The translations under genes and the position numbers were made by a program. From positions 1 through 54,676 of the forward strand of contig JBBSLL010000021.1 in assembly GCA_038255255.1 (NCBI GenBank): a stretch of DNA of 54,676 nucleotides, written 5' to 3'. The stretch is from JBBQNY01 sp038255255. GTDB lineage: Bacteria; Pseudomonadota; Gammaproteobacteria; Xanthomonadales; Ahniellaceae. Positions 32,789 to 42,471 of this stretch are shown in pieces (within the stretch, counting starts at the first letter, position 1; every line of letters begins with the position of its first letter). Below the pieces are notes generated by a model. It had not been told where the DNA came from and ran no database searches. It saw only the letters and a program-made list of their open reading frames with translations.

Positions 32789-33552
32789 GCGGGCGCAGCC
32801 TCCGTGACGCGCGGCTGCAGCGTGTCGCGCACCCATGCCTTGTCGCTGTCCGCCTCGAGCAGCGCCAGGCGCGCGCGGCTGGCGAGCGATGCGAAGAACC
32901 AGAGCTTCGTGGCGAGCGCCATCACCAGCAGGGGCCACAGCATGCTCGCGTGCATGCTCGATTCGCCGAACAGCTTGACAGACTCGCCCTGGTGCAAAGT
33001 ACTCCACCAGCGCACCGAGTAATGAATGACCGGCAGGTTTACCACGCCCACGAGCGCGAGCAGTCCGGCTGCGCGCGCGGCGCGGCGGCGATCCTCGATC
33101 GCGTGGAACAAGGCAATCACGCCGAGGTAAAGAAACAGCAGGACGAGCTCCGACGTGAGACGCGCATCCCACTGCCAGTACGTGCCCCAGGTAGGACGGC
33201 CCCACAACGAGCCGGTGGCCAGTGTCACGGCGGTGAACATCGCTCCGACCGGCGCGGCCGCCATTGACAGCACCTCGCTGATGCGAATGCGCCAGACCAG
33301 CGCAATGAAGGCATTGGCAGCGACAAACAGATAGATGAAGAGACTCATCCAGGCGCTCGGGACATGGATGTACAGGATGCGCACGCTCTCGCCCTGCAGG
33401 TAGTCGGCGGGCGCGACGATCAGGCCGAAGTAGAGGCCCACCGCGCCGGCGAGGAGCGCGGCTCCGCGCAACCACGGCAGCGCCTGCCCCGCCCAGCGAT
33501 AAAACGTGGGGGGCGAGCCGAAGCGATGGAACCACTTGACGAGCGGATTCAT
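32785..33552 (-). CDS. ccmC: Haem exporter/haem-transfer protein CcmC
   Basis: The protein has 255 residues and about six membrane helices. The WWD-type signature GTYWQWDARLTSELVLLFLY, and haem-ligand histidines in LYIHVPSAWMSLFIY and VIHYSVRWWSTLHQG, are present. It loads haem onto CcmE. The gene lies 36 bases after ccmB. Confidence 0.97.
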   Translation of the reverse strand: MNPLVKWFHRFGSPPTFYRWAGQALPWLRGAALLAGAVGLYFGLIVAPADYLQGESVRILYIHVPSAWMSLFIYLFVAANAFIALVWRIRISEVLSMAAAPVGAMFTAVTLATGSLWGRPTWGTYWQWDARLTSELVLLFLYLGVIALFHAIEDRRRAARAAGLLALVGVVNLPVIHYSVRWWSTLHQGESVKLFGESSMHASMLWPLLVMALATKLWFFASLASRARLALLEADSDKAWVRDTLQPRVTEAAPA

Positions 33553-33588
33553 GCAGCCGGATTCATTGCGAACGAAGGAGTGGAGATG

Positions 33589-34269
33589 TCATCCGGCGTT
33601 TAGCCGAAGCGCCGCGGCGCAGGCGACAGGTGCCAGCGGAACCGCCAGCGCAAGGCCAGCGCCCAGCAGCAACAGAGGCGCCGTCGCCGGCAAGCCCACC
33701 ATCGTCGCCTGAACCGCACCCGCGCCAAAAATGAGCACGGGCACCGACAATGGCAAGACCATCAGCGGGACGAGAATAACAGAGCGCTTCGCGGCCACCG
33801 CAAGCGCGGCGCACACGTGGCCGATGGCGACGAGAACACCCGTACCGAGTGCCAGCGAAACCAGCGCGACGCCGACGACTGTCGACGGCAGTCCGAGCAA
33901 CGTCGCTAGCAGCGGAGTCGCCAGCACCAGCGGCAGTCCCACCACCAGCCAGTGCGCCAGCATGCGGGCAGCGCACAGCACTGCGAGGGGCTGTCCGCTC
34001 ACGAGCAGCTGGTCGAGCGAGCCGTCTTCCGCATCCGACCTGTACACGTTGTCCATGCCGAGCAGGATCGCGAGCAAGGCCACCACCCAGCTGACGCCGC
34101 CAGCGATGGGCGCGAGGCGGGCCGCGTCGGCGCCGATGGCAAGCGGAAAAAGTGCAGTGACGATCAGTGCGAACAGCAGGGGCTGCAGCGCGTCATCGGG
34201 CCGACGCACCCCGAGCAGGAGATCGCGCATGAACACTGCCCGGAAAGCGCCGAGTGCCGATGCGTTCAA
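33589..34269 (-). CDS. ccmB: Haem exporter membrane subunit CcmB
   Basis: This 226-residue, six-helix ABC-type permease partners CcmA. Family segments FMRDLLLGVRRPDDALQPLL, DNVYRSDAEDGSLDQLL and LPLVLATPLLATLLG are present. It releases holo-CcmE from CcmC. Its ATG overlaps the ccmA stop by 4 bases. Confidence 0.96.
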   Translation of the reverse strand: MNASALGAFRAVFMRDLLLGVRRPDDALQPLLFALIVTALFPLAIGADAARLAPIAGGVSWVVALLAILLGMDNVYRSDAEDGSLDQLLVSGQPLAVLCAARMLAHWLVVGLPLVLATPLLATLLGLPSTVVGVALVSLALGTGVLVAIGHVCAALAVAAKRSVILVPLMVLPLSVPVLIFGAGAVQATMVGLPATAPLLLLGAGLALAVPLAPVACAAALRLNAG

Positions 34270-34910
34270 GAGCCGGACCCCAGGCGGACGTGTACGGTTC
34301 CGTCCGGAAGCGATTCCACGCCGTGCGTGGTGATCACGACGATGCCCTGTCGTTGCCGCTGCTCTTCAATGACCGACGCCACGAGGTTGCGGCCTTCCGC
34401 GTCGAGATTCGCGTAGGGCTCGTCGAGCAACCACAGCGGAGCGTGGTCGCGCATAAGCGCCGCCAGAGCGACGCGCCGACGCTGGCCCGCGGAAAGTTCA
34501 CGCAGTGGCAGCGCCTCGTAGCCAGCGAGTCCCATTCGCGCCAGCGCCTGATCGACACCGAGCGCCGGGTCGATGCCCAACAGCGACTCGCGAAAGCCGA
34601 GGTTTGCGCGGGCAGACAGGTCGAGCTTGAGACCGTTCAAGTGGCCGAGCAACGCAGTGCGCGGGTAGGCCGGAGTGGGCAGATCCTGCGCGTGGGTGCG
34701 GACGTCGAAGGACCCTTCGCTCGGGGCCAGCAGTCCCGCCAGCACCTGGAGCAGCGTGGTCTTGCCGGCTCCGTTGGAACCCGCGATCGCGCACAGGTCG
34801 CCGCTCCGCAATGCGAACGACACCGGTCCGAAGATGCGTTCGCCGGCGCGCGCAAAGCAGAGCTCGCGGACGGTCAATGAAAAGTCTGCGGGCGATGACG
34901 CGACGGACAT
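34266..34910 (-). CDS. ccmA: Haem exporter ATP-binding subunit CcmA
   Basis: The protein has 214 residues from ATG 34910 (MSVASSPADF); an in-frame ATG at 34955 is less likely. The ABC ATPase has Walker A GSNGAGKTT, Q-loop region, signature LSAGQRRRVALA, Walker B LWLLDEP, and an H-loop in VITTHG. It is the first gene of the ccmABCDEFGHI operon, so the promoter should lie in 34911-35160, shared with the divergent subtilase gene. Confidence 0.96.
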   Translation of the reverse strand: MSVASSPADFSLTVRELCFARAGERIFGPVSFALRSGDLCAIAGSNGAGKTTLLQVLAGLLAPSEGSFDVRTHAQDLPTPAYPRTALLGHLNGLKLDLSARANLGFRESLLGIDPALGVDQALARMGLAGYEALPLRELSAGQRRRVALAALMRDHAPLWLLDEPYANLDAEGRNLVASVIEEQRQRQGIVVITTHGVESLPDGTVHVRLGSGS

Positions 34911-35160
34911 GCAATGCACAACAGCGAGGGCCCGCCATGCTAACCGCACCGACACACTCGAGGAACAATTCGTGAGGATCGGCCCGACCGTGCGGAATTG
35001 GGCGATCGACGGTCCCGTCTGGCCTTGTGCGAACAGGGTGGAGCCGCATAGTAAGAATGTCCGTGTCGTTCGCGGTCCGTGTCATTGCGGCCCGAGTCTT
35101 GGCTGCCGACGGATTCGACAAGACACGCGGTATGACTACGCCATGCGGGAGATTTGCAGG
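34911..35160. promoter_or_regulatory. Divergent region between ccmA and the subtilase gene
   Basis: This 250-bp stretch should hold the promoters of the ccm operon (-) and the subtilase (+). GGGAGA at 35147-35152 is a good ribosome site for ATG 35161. I could not assign promoter boxes. Confidence 0.4.
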
Positions 35161-38100
35161 ATGAAGACCAGCCCGGCGTTCGCGTCTGCAGCCGCGCCCG
35201 GGTCGTCGTGTGCGTCGCCCGTATGGCAGTCCGTCCGCCGAGCCGCGTTCGCGCTCGCATCCCTTGGTTTTGCCGGTGCTTGCCTTGCGTCGGAGCAGGT
35301 CTCGTTCGCGAACGTGGTGGACGCGCCTGCGGATGCTGGCGATCTCTACATCATCGTCCTCGACGATCCGCCGCTCGCCGACTACGCCGGTGGATTGCGC
35401 TCGGCCATTGATGGCACGAGTCTCGCGAAGACCGCCTCCGATCCTGCGGCAGGCCACGCGGCCAAGCTGCGCGTCGACGCTCCGGAGTCGCGCGACTATC
35501 TCGAACATCTCGACGCGCAGCACGCCAACGTCCTCGCAGCGATTGGCGGATTGGCGAAGAAGACCGTGGTGCCGCGCTTTCGGTACCGCGTCGTCACCAA
35601 TGGAATGGCAGTCACCCTGACAGCGCAGGAAGCTGCGCGCCTTCGGGCGCAGCCGGGCGTGCGATCGGTCGAGCAGGACGAGCGCAGGTTCCTCGACACC
35701 GACGCCGGTCCGGGCTGGGTCGGGGCCCCCGTGGCATGGAACGACAGCAACAGTGGTCCACGCGGCGAAGGAGTCGTGGTGGGCGTGATCGACAGCGGCA
35801 TCAACGCCTCGCATCCATCGTTCGCGGACATCGGCGGTGATGGTTTCAACCATTCCAACCCGCGTGGGCGCCAGTACGGCAGGTGCGTTACCACGCCGGG
35901 TCGCTGCAACGACAAGCTGATCGGCATTTACGAGTTCACCACCGAGCAACCCCGTGACGGCAGCGATACCACCGGCCACGGCTCGCACGTGGCGTCCACT
36001 GCGGTCGGCAACGTCATCGATCGCAGCATTAACGGGCAAACGATCACGCTGCCGCTGCGGGTTTCCGGCGTGGCTCCACACGCCGCGCTGATTTCGTACA
36101 AGGCCTGCACCAAGGAAGACGATTGTCCGGTTTCCGCGTTGCTCGCCGCGCTGGACCAGGCGACCGCGGACGGCGTCGACATCGTCCACTATTCCATCGG
36201 CGGGCCAGCGCGCGACATCCGCGCGTCCGTGGTCGCAGGCAACGATGACATCGCGGCCTTCCTGCGTGTGCGCAACGCCGGCATCGTCGCGTCGGTGTCG
36301 GCAGGCAACAGCGGACCTGGCGCAGGTACGGTGCGATCGCCCGCGAATGCGCCGTGGGTGATGGCGGCCGCGAACGCTTCGCATGACCGGCGCTTCGTCA
36401 ACCGGCTTTTTGATGTCTCCGGTCCGGGCGCTTCCGCTGTGCCGGAGTTCATCGGCGACGGCATCACCGGTGCACTGGGTCGGCGCGCCATTGTCGACGC
36501 GACGGCGTTTGGATCAGCGCTCTGCGGCAATGGCGAGGATTTGACGCTGCCTCCGGTCGGTGCCAGCAACCCCTGGCCGGCGGGCACTTTCAACGGCGAA
36601 ATCGTGGTGTGCCGGCGTGGTGTGCAGGCCCGCGTGGCCAAGGGCTTTAATGTACGCGCCGCCGGGGGCGGCGGGATGATCCTGATCAACAGCCCCGCCG
36701 AGGGGGAGAGCGTCAATAGCGACGATCACTACCTTCCGGCGGTGCACCTCGGACTTGCCGAAGGCCAGCGCCTGCTGGCGGCGATGGCGCAGGCGGGCGG
36801 CAGTCTGCAGGGAGCGATCAGCGGCACCCAGGCTCAGCGCGACAACGCCCGCGCGGACGTGCTGGCCGCCAGCAGCAGCCGCGGTCCCGTCGCCGGCGAC
36901 AGTTATCTCAAACCGAACATCACGGCGCCCGGCACCAACATCCTGGCCGCGGCGCAAACCGGTACGGGGCTAGCGACGCTGTCAGGCACGTCCATGGCCG
37001 CGCCGCATCTCGCCGGCGCGGCGGCGCTGGTGCTCGGTGCGAATCCGGCGTGGAATGTTTCCCAGGTCGAATCGGCGCTGCTCACCGGAACGGTCTCCGG
37101 CGTGCGCAACCAGGATCTCGCCACACCGGCGCGCTTCGAGGATGCAGGCGGCGGCAGGCTGGACGTCGGGCAGGCGGTCCGCGCTGCGCTGCACTTTCCG
37201 GAAACCGGTCCCGTGATGTCCGGCGCCTTCGTGGGCGGCAACACCAGTTTGCCGAACGCGACGGGAGACGTGCTGGCCGGGCCGGCTGCACTCAACCTTC
37301 CGTCGATCGCATTCGGTAACTGCGTGCGGCGTTGCGTGTTTTTCCGGAACGTGCGGGACAACGGTCGCGGAAGTTCGTGGCTCGCCGCAACCGAGGGATT
37401 CGGACCCGCCACGGTGTCCGTGACTCCGGCGCAGTTCACCCTGCAGCCGAATGGACAGCAGCAATTGCGTATCGAAGTGCGCTTCGACGCGGCGGCGAGC
37501 GTGGGCGTGCGCACGACCGGCTCGGTGGTCCTGGTTCCCCAGGAAGCTCCGGTGATCCCCGCGACGCCCCGTGTGCGCATGCCGGTGTCGGTGCTTTCGA
37601 GTCTCGGCAACCTGCCACCACGCATCGATCTGGTCGCGCCGGTCGATGGCGGACTCGAGGACGTGCCGTTGCAGGGACTCTCGGCACTTTCCAATCCGGG
37701 CTTCGACACCACCGACCTGGTGCGACTGCGTACCGACACGCGCAGCCTCGCGAGGGATACGACGGAAAACGATCCCTACGACGCGGAAGGTGGCGGCACG
37801 TTCTTCGCAACCACGCCCGTGCGCGTTCCGCAACGCGGTGGCCCCGTGGAAGTGGCGTTGTTCAGCGACGTGCGCGCCGCTGCCGGCCGTGACGTCAATC
37901 TGTACGTGGGACTCGACCTGGACGGCGACAACGCACCGGACGCCAACGAGGAACTGTGCGGCAGGGATTCCACTTCGAGCTTCGAGCAATGCCTCGCGGA
38001 AATACGGGTCCCTGCAGGATTGTCCAATCCGCGTGCGTGGTTCCTTGCGCAGAATTCCTCGACCAGCACGGATACGGTGACACTGCGTTTCGCCAGCACT

Positions 38101-39432
38101 ACTTTCCCGGCGCAGCCCGGGGCCCACGAAGGCGACGAACTCGCCAACGTCGCGCGCGACGGTTACCTGACGGCCACGTCGCCGGGTCAAGTCGCCCAGG
38201 ACGCGCCGTTCTCGCTGCGCATGAGCTGGTCGAGCAGCGCAATGCTCCCCGCCGAGGACTGGTTCGGCGCGATGCGCGTGCGTGCGAGCCCGGCCGGTGC
38301 GTTTTCGCCTGCGCTGCCCGTCTTCGTTCGCGCGGGAGGCGAGCGACTCGCTCGGGTCCTGCACCCTGGCACTGCTCCGTTGCTGGTGCGTTTGCTGGCG
38401 CAGGCCACGCACAACGGCCTTGCGGTCGACGTACCGCGCGGCGCGCAACGCTTCGACGTGCAGGTTCGCTCTACGGGAGCGGGAAAGTTGCGCTTCGTCA
38501 GCGCCGTGGCCAGTGCGGGCCCCGAGTTGTTCGACACTGCAGGCACGCCGGTCGTGCGCGAGTTCGACCTGGTGCCTGGCCAGTCCGTTTCTTACGGCAT
38601 GACCGCGGGCCTCACCCCAGGCCGCTGGTACATCGTTCCGTTCAATAGCTCCGCGTCGATCAACGAAATCGAGCTCTCGGTCCTGCCGTTTGCGCAGGGC
38701 GCCGCCGCCGACCGCATTCCCCCCGGCACGTTCTTCAATCCCGCCCGTTCCGGCCATGGCCTGTTCCTGAGCCAGGGCGGACCGGTCGGTGCACTCATCT
38801 GGTACGCATACCGGGAGGACGGCACTCCCGAGTTCTACACGATGGGAGGCGCGTGGCCGACGGATGGGGCCAGCAGTTTCGAGGGCCCGCTGCTGCGATT
38901 CACGTGGGACGGCGCCGAGACGCGATACGTCAACGTAGGTCGAGGGGGCCTCACCCGGACCGCCGATGGCTACCGGTTCAGCTGGTCGTTGTACGGCCGG
39001 CATGGCAGCGAGCCGGTGGCGGAAATCCGCGACGGGGCGAGTTGCCCAACTGACGGCGCGGTCACCGGAGATTTCTCCGGCACGTGGTATGCGCCAGCCC
39101 GTTCGGGATATGGCTACAGCCTGTTCACCACCCGTGTGACCGACAGCGAACTTGCCTACCTTTATGACGACGCAGGTAATCCGCGCTGGCTGATCGGGCA
39201 GAACAGCCCGTTCGGTGCCGGCCAGTTGACGATGTCGCAGACCGACGGCGCGTGCCCGCTTTGTCCATACCGCGCACCGACCTTCCGGGTAGCCGGTACT
39301 TTGACGCGCAGCTTCACTTCGCTCGAAGCGGGGCGCATCGCGATCGATGTCAATCTGTTGCCCCCGGTGGGCGGCCGCTGGACCGAGGACGATGCCGTCG
39401 TGCGGCTCGCGACAAGTCGCAGTTGCGACTGA
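35161..39432 (+). CDS. Secreted subtilisin-like (S8) serine protease, 1423 aa, with C-terminal GxW modules
   Basis: ATG 35161 is chosen for its GGGAGA site. A basic N-terminus and hydrophobic segment (RAAFALASLGFAGACLA) form the signal. An inhibitor_I9-like propeptide is suggested by RFRYRVVTNGMAVTLTAQEA (about 140-165). The catalytic triad is intact: D211 (GVIDSGINASHP), H273 (TTGHGSHVAS) and S611 (LSGTSMAAPHLAGAAALVLG). A PA-type domain is inserted between His and Ser (about 440-560; NGEIVVCRRGVQARVAKGFN). Fn3-like regions follow. The last 240 residues contain two GxW-type modules (FFNPARSGHGLFLSQGG near 1190; SGTWYAPARSGYGYSLF near 1305). The C-terminal modules may be for surface attachment or removed on secretion. 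No T9SS tag seen. It is convergent with kmo, 34 bases apart. Confidence 0.9.
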   Translation: MKTSPAFASAAAPGSSCASPVWQSVRRAAFALASLGFAGACLASEQVSFANVVDAPADAGDLYIIVLDDPPLADYAGGLRSAIDGTSLAKTASDPAAGHAAKLRVDAPESRDYLEHLDAQHANVLAAIGGLAKKTVVPRFRYRVVTNGMAVTLTAQEAARLRAQPGVRSVEQDERRFLDTDAGPGWVGAPVAWNDSNSGPRGEGVVVGVIDSGINASHPSFADIGGDGFNHSNPRGRQYGRCVTTPGRCNDKLIGIYEFTTEQPRDGSDTTGHGSHVASTAVGNVIDRSINGQTITLPLRVSGVAPHAALISYKACTKEDDCPVSALLAALDQATADGVDIVHYSIGGPARDIRASVVAGNDDIAAFLRVRNAGIVASVSAGNSGPGAGTVRSPANAPWVMAAANASHDRRFVNRLFDVSGPGASAVPEFIGDGITGALGRRAIVDATAFGSALCGNGEDLTLPPVGASNPWPAGTFNGEIVVCRRGVQARVAKGFNVRAAGGGGMILINSPAEGESVNSDDHYLPAVHLGLAEGQRLLAAMAQAGGSLQGAISGTQAQRDNARADVLAASSSRGPVAGDSYLKPNITAPGTNILAAAQTGTGLATLSGTSMAAPHLAGAAALVLGANPAWNVSQVESALLTGTVSGVRNQDLATPARFEDAGGGRLDVGQAVRAALHFPETGPVMSGAFVGGNTSLPNATGDVLAGPAALNLPSIAFGNCVRRCVFFRNVRDNGRGSSWLAATEGFGPATVSVTPAQFTLQPNGQQQLRIEVRFDAAASVGVRTTGSVVLVPQEAPVIPATPRVRMPVSVLSSLGNLPPRIDLVAPVDGGLEDVPLQGLSALSNPGFDTTDLVRLRTDTRSLARDTTENDPYDAEGGGTFFATTPVRVPQRGGPVEVALFSDVRAAAGRDVNLYVGLDLDGDNAPDANEELCGRDSTSSFEQCLAEIRVPAGLSNPRAWFLAQNSSTSTDTVTLRFASTTFPAQPGAHEGDELANVARDGYLTATSPGQVAQDAPFSLRMSWSSSAMLPAEDWFGAMRVRASPAGAFSPALPVFVRAGGERLARVLHPGTAPLLVRLLAQATHNGLAVDVPRGAQRFDVQVRSTGAGKLRFVSAVASAGPELFDTAGTPVVREFDLVPGQSVSYGMTAGLTPGRWYIVPFNSSASINEIELSVLPFAQGAAADRIPPGTFFNPARSGHGLFLSQGGPVGALIWYAYREDGTPEFYTMGGAWPTDGASSFEGPLLRFTWDGAETRYVNVGRGGLTRTADGYRFSWSLYGRHGSEPVAEIRDGASCPTDGAVTGDFSGTWYAPARSGYGYSLFTTRVTDSELAYLYDDAGNPRWLIGQNSPFGAGQLTMSQTDGACPLCPYRAPTFRVAGTLTRSFTSLEAGRIAIDVNLLPPVGGRWTEDDAVVRLATSRSCD

Positions 39433-39466
39433 CGTCGCTCCGCAAGGGCAATGGCACGAGAAAGAA

Positions 39467-40831
39467 CTAATCCAGCGGCGCCAGCTTCGCGTCGATCAGG
39501 CTCCGCGCAAGAGCCCAGTCGATGCAGCCCGGGTCGAATTCGCGTTCCGGATGCGCTGCGAGCAGAAGTCGGAGAATGTCCGACTGCACCTCTCCACGCG
39601 CCTGCGCGGTGGCATACGGCACCCGACGGAACGTGACCATCGCGTAGCGCGGAACAAAGCGTTCCGGGAACCGGTCCGCGAGCACCGTCTCGAGCGCCCG
39701 TTGCCGGAGGAAGTCCGCGTCGTCCACGCGGTCGCGCATTTCCACGTAGTTCTCGACCGCCATGTCGGCAATGGCATCCGCGTTCGGCTTGCGCCGGCGC
39801 TGGAACTCGGTGAACAGTTCGGCCCATCCGCTGGCGCCGTCCAGCAGGGTATCGAGTTCGGCGCAATCCTCGAATGCGCAGTTCATGCCCTGGCCGTGGA
39901 AGGGCACGATGGGATGCGCCGCGTCGCCGAGGATCAATGCCTCCCCGCGCAGGTGCCATTGCGCGACCCTGGTCGTGCCGAGCATGCCGACGGGATTGGT
40001 GTCGAAATCGCTTTCCAGCTCCGGCATAAGCGGAACGGCATCCGCGAATTCCTCCTTGAACAGCGCCAATGCGTCGACTGCGTTCCTGACCGTCGCAAAG
40101 CTCGGATAGGGGCCCTCGTTGGGCAGGAACAGCGTGACGGTGAAGCTCCCTTCGGTATTGGGGAGTGCAATCGCCATGTAGCCCCCACGCGGCCAGATGT
40201 GAAGCGCGTTCTTCTCGATCCGGAATCCGCCGTCCGGAGTCGGGGGAATCTCGAGTTCCTTGTACCCATGGCCGAGCGGTTCGAACCGCTCGCCGATGTC
40301 GATTTCGCGTGCCATCGCCATTCGCACCGCGGAACCGGCGCCATCGCAACCGATGGCGATCCTGCAGGGCAGCGTGCTTGCCGCGCCGGTAATTTCATCG
40401 ACGACAACCATCTCGTCGGCTGCGAAGTCGATGGTTTCAACGCGCGTCCCGAACCGCAGCCTGGCGCCGCAGCGTTCCGCAAAGTCCAGCAACACAGCGT
40501 TCAGCCGGCCACGGTTGATGGACCAGATCACCTCGCTGTCGTCGCGGCCGTAGCGAAGCAGCCGTGTCGATCCGTCCCGCGCATGCACGTGACGGCCGCG
40601 CATCATCACCGCATTGGCCAGGACTTCCTTCTCGATGCCGGCGCGTCGCAGTGCGTTCAACCCGCGTTCCGCGAGTGCCAGGTTGATCGAGCGGCCTCCG
40701 CCCATTCCGGTTCGCCTGAGATCGGCGCGACGCTCGAAAACCGTCGTATCGAAGCCGCGACGCGCCAGGAACCCTGCCATGAGTGCCCCGGCCAGGCCGC
40801 CGCCGATCATGTTGATGGAGTTTTCGTGCAT
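39467..40831 (-). CDS. kmo: Kynurenine 3-monooxygenase
   Basis: This FAD/NADPH hydroxylase of 454 residues converts L-kynurenine to 3-hydroxykynurenine. N-terminal Rossmann motif MIGGGLAGALMAGFLARRG, then the KMO-specific GMGGGRSINLALAERGLNAL (substrate/flavin region), and the FAD-pyrophosphate motif EALILGDAAHPIVPFHGQGM are all present. It acts in tryptophan degradation or quinolinate-based NAD synthesis. No other kynurenine-pathway gene is in the window. The upstream 274 bp contain a long palindrome. Confidence 0.93.
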   Translation of the reverse strand: MHENSINMIGGGLAGALMAGFLARRGFDTTVFERRADLRRTGMGGGRSINLALAERGLNALRRAGIEKEVLANAVMMRGRHVHARDGSTRLLRYGRDDSEVIWSINRGRLNAVLLDFAERCGARLRFGTRVETIDFAADEMVVVDEITGAASTLPCRIAIGCDGAGSAVRMAMAREIDIGERFEPLGHGYKELEIPPTPDGGFRIEKNALHIWPRGGYMAIALPNTEGSFTVTLFLPNEGPYPSFATVRNAVDALALFKEEFADAVPLMPELESDFDTNPVGMLGTTRVAQWHLRGEALILGDAAHPIVPFHGQGMNCAFEDCAELDTLLDGASGWAELFTEFQRRRKPNADAIADMAVENYVEMRDRVDDADFLRQRALETVLADRFPERFVPRYAMVTFRRVPYATAQARGEVQSDILRLLLAAHPEREFDPGCIDWALARSLIDAKLAPLD

Positions 40832-40927
40832 CGCTGTTCCCGGTCTGCGGAGTGCATCTGATCGTGCCGCGCGCCCGCGGATGAGGGGCGCGACTGCGGT
40901 GCGTGGTCAGGACGAACCGGGCCCGAG

Positions 40928-41005
40928 GGCAAAAGGAGGCGGGATCGCCTTGCCGCAGGATCAGAGGCTTCACCCGGAGGCAAGGCGATCCCGCCTTCTT
41001 TTGCC
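40928..41005. repeat. 78-bp palindromic element between kmo and glmM
   Basis: Arms 40928-40954 and 40979-41005 (27 bp each) are inverted copies with a single mismatch (GGCAAAAGGAGGCGGG versus CCCGCCTTCTTTTGCC), around a 24-base loop. It lies in the divergent gap between kmo and glmM, so it is not a simple terminator of either. It could be a REP-like or mobile palindrome, or a regulatory cruciform. Confidence 0.8.
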
Positions 41006-41105
41006 ATGCGACGGGAAGTGTATGTGGAGACGCGGTCGGGAACGGCGGCATGCGCGCCGGGCGACGCCTGCGCATACAATTCGTGGCCACGGAACGGCCT
41101 AAAGC

Positions 41106-42440
41106 ATGACTCAACGAAAATACTTCGGCACCGACGGCATCCGCGGCAAAGTAGGCCAGGAGCCCATCACTGCCGATTTCATGCTGCGTCTGGGTGCGGC
41201 GATCGGGCGGGCGTTGTCGCGCGAAGGGGCGCGCACGGTGCTGATCGGCAAGGACACGCGTATTTCGGGCTACATGTTCGAGTCGGCGCTCGAGGCGGGA
41301 CTGACCGCGTCCGGCATCAACGTGCAGTTGCTGGGACCCATGCCGACGCCCGCAATCGCACATCTGACGAGGACATTCGACGGCGGCGCTGGCATCGTCA
41401 TCAGTGCGTCCCACAATCCGTACTACGACAACGGCATCAAGATTTTTTCCGGGCGCGGCGAGAAGCTTTCGGACGCGATCGAGGCCAGCATCGAACTGGA
41501 GCTCGAACAGCCTTTTGCAACGGTCGAAGCCCATCGCCTCGGGCGGGTTCGCCGCGTTCCGGATGTCGAAGGCCGCTACGTAGAATTCTGCAAGAGCACT
41601 GCGCGTGGCCTCTCCCTCGCGGGCCTGAACCTCGTGGTCGATTGCGCCCACGGAGCCACTTACCACGTGGCGCCGGCGGTGTTCTCGGAGCTTGGCGCAC
41701 GGGTGCACGGCATCGGCGTTGAACCCGACGGCCTCAACATCAACCTCGGGTGCGGCGCGACCGACCTTGCACAGCTGCAGCGGGTGGTGGTCGAACGCGA
41801 GGCGGATCTGGGGATCGCCTTCGACGGGGACGGGGATCGGCTCATGATGGTCGATCGCTTCGGCACCGTGCACGACGGCGACGCGCTCCTTTACGTCATC
41901 GCGGCGCACTGGGTCGGTGCGCGCAAGCTGACCGGCCCCGTCGTTGGCACCCTGATGAGCAATTTCGGGCTGGAGCAGGCGATCACCGCACTGGGCCACC
42001 GTTTCATGCGCGCCCGCGTGGGCGACCGCTACGTGCACCAGATGATGAAGGCGGAACAGGCATGGCTCGGGGGCGAGAGTTCAGGACACATCCTCTGCCT
42101 CAACAAGACCACGACGGGCGACGGCATCGTGTCCGCGCTGCAGGTGTTGCTGGCCCTGCAGGCGCAGCGCCAGGGCCTGCACGAGGCGGTGTCGGCCATG
42201 CGACGCCTGCCGCAGCGAACGGTCAATATTCCAGTCGCCGCCGGTTCCCGGCCACTCGAACACGCATCCGTCCAGGCCGCTCTCCACGCAGTGGAGATGA
42301 CTCTTGCGGAGCGGGGCAGGGTCATCCTGCGTGCGTCAGGTACGGAACCGCTGGTGCGCGTGACCATCGAGGCGGAGGACGCCGTGGAAGTCGAGCTTCT
42401 CAGCCAGCAGCTGGCGGACGCGGTACGTGCTGCCGCCTGA
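41106..42440 (+). CDS. glmM: Phosphoglucosamine mutase
   Basis: This enzyme converts glucosamine-6-phosphate to glucosamine-1-phosphate for UDP-GlcNAc, peptidoglycan and LPS. It has 444 residues, the normal length. The phosphoserine is S102 in VISASHNPYYDNGIK, the Mg site is FDGDGDRLMMVD, the sugar-binding loop is GGESSGH, and the phosphate-binding loop is RASGTEPLVRV. N-terminal YFGTDGIRG is typical. Confidence 0.97.
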   Translation: MTQRKYFGTDGIRGKVGQEPITADFMLRLGAAIGRALSREGARTVLIGKDTRISGYMFESALEAGLTASGINVQLLGPMPTPAIAHLTRTFDGGAGIVISASHNPYYDNGIKIFSGRGEKLSDAIEASIELELEQPFATVEAHRLGRVRRVPDVEGRYVEFCKSTARGLSLAGLNLVVDCAHGATYHVAPAVFSELGARVHGIGVEPDGLNINLGCGATDLAQLQRVVVEREADLGIAFDGDGDRLMMVDRFGTVHDGDALLYVIAAHWVGARKLTGPVVGTLMSNFGLEQAITALGHRFMRARVGDRYVHQMMKAEQAWLGGESSGHILCLNKTTTGDGIVSALQVLLALQAQRQGLHEAVSAMRRLPQRTVNIPVAAGSRPLEHASVQAALHAVEMTLAERGRVILRASGTEPLVRVTIEAEDAVEVELLSQQLADAVRAAA

Positions 42441-42471
42441 TGCCGCCCTTCATCGCCAACAAGTGCAGCCC

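Noticed and set aside
34675..35160. Upstream extension of the subtilase frame (162 extra codons)
   Set aside because: It overlaps ccmA on the other strand, has no signal peptide at its start, and the GGGAGA-preceded ATG 35161 is better.
36982..39003. 673-codon minus-strand frame opposite the subtilase
   Set aside because: It is a shadow of the coding strand, which has the catalytic serine and repeat modules.
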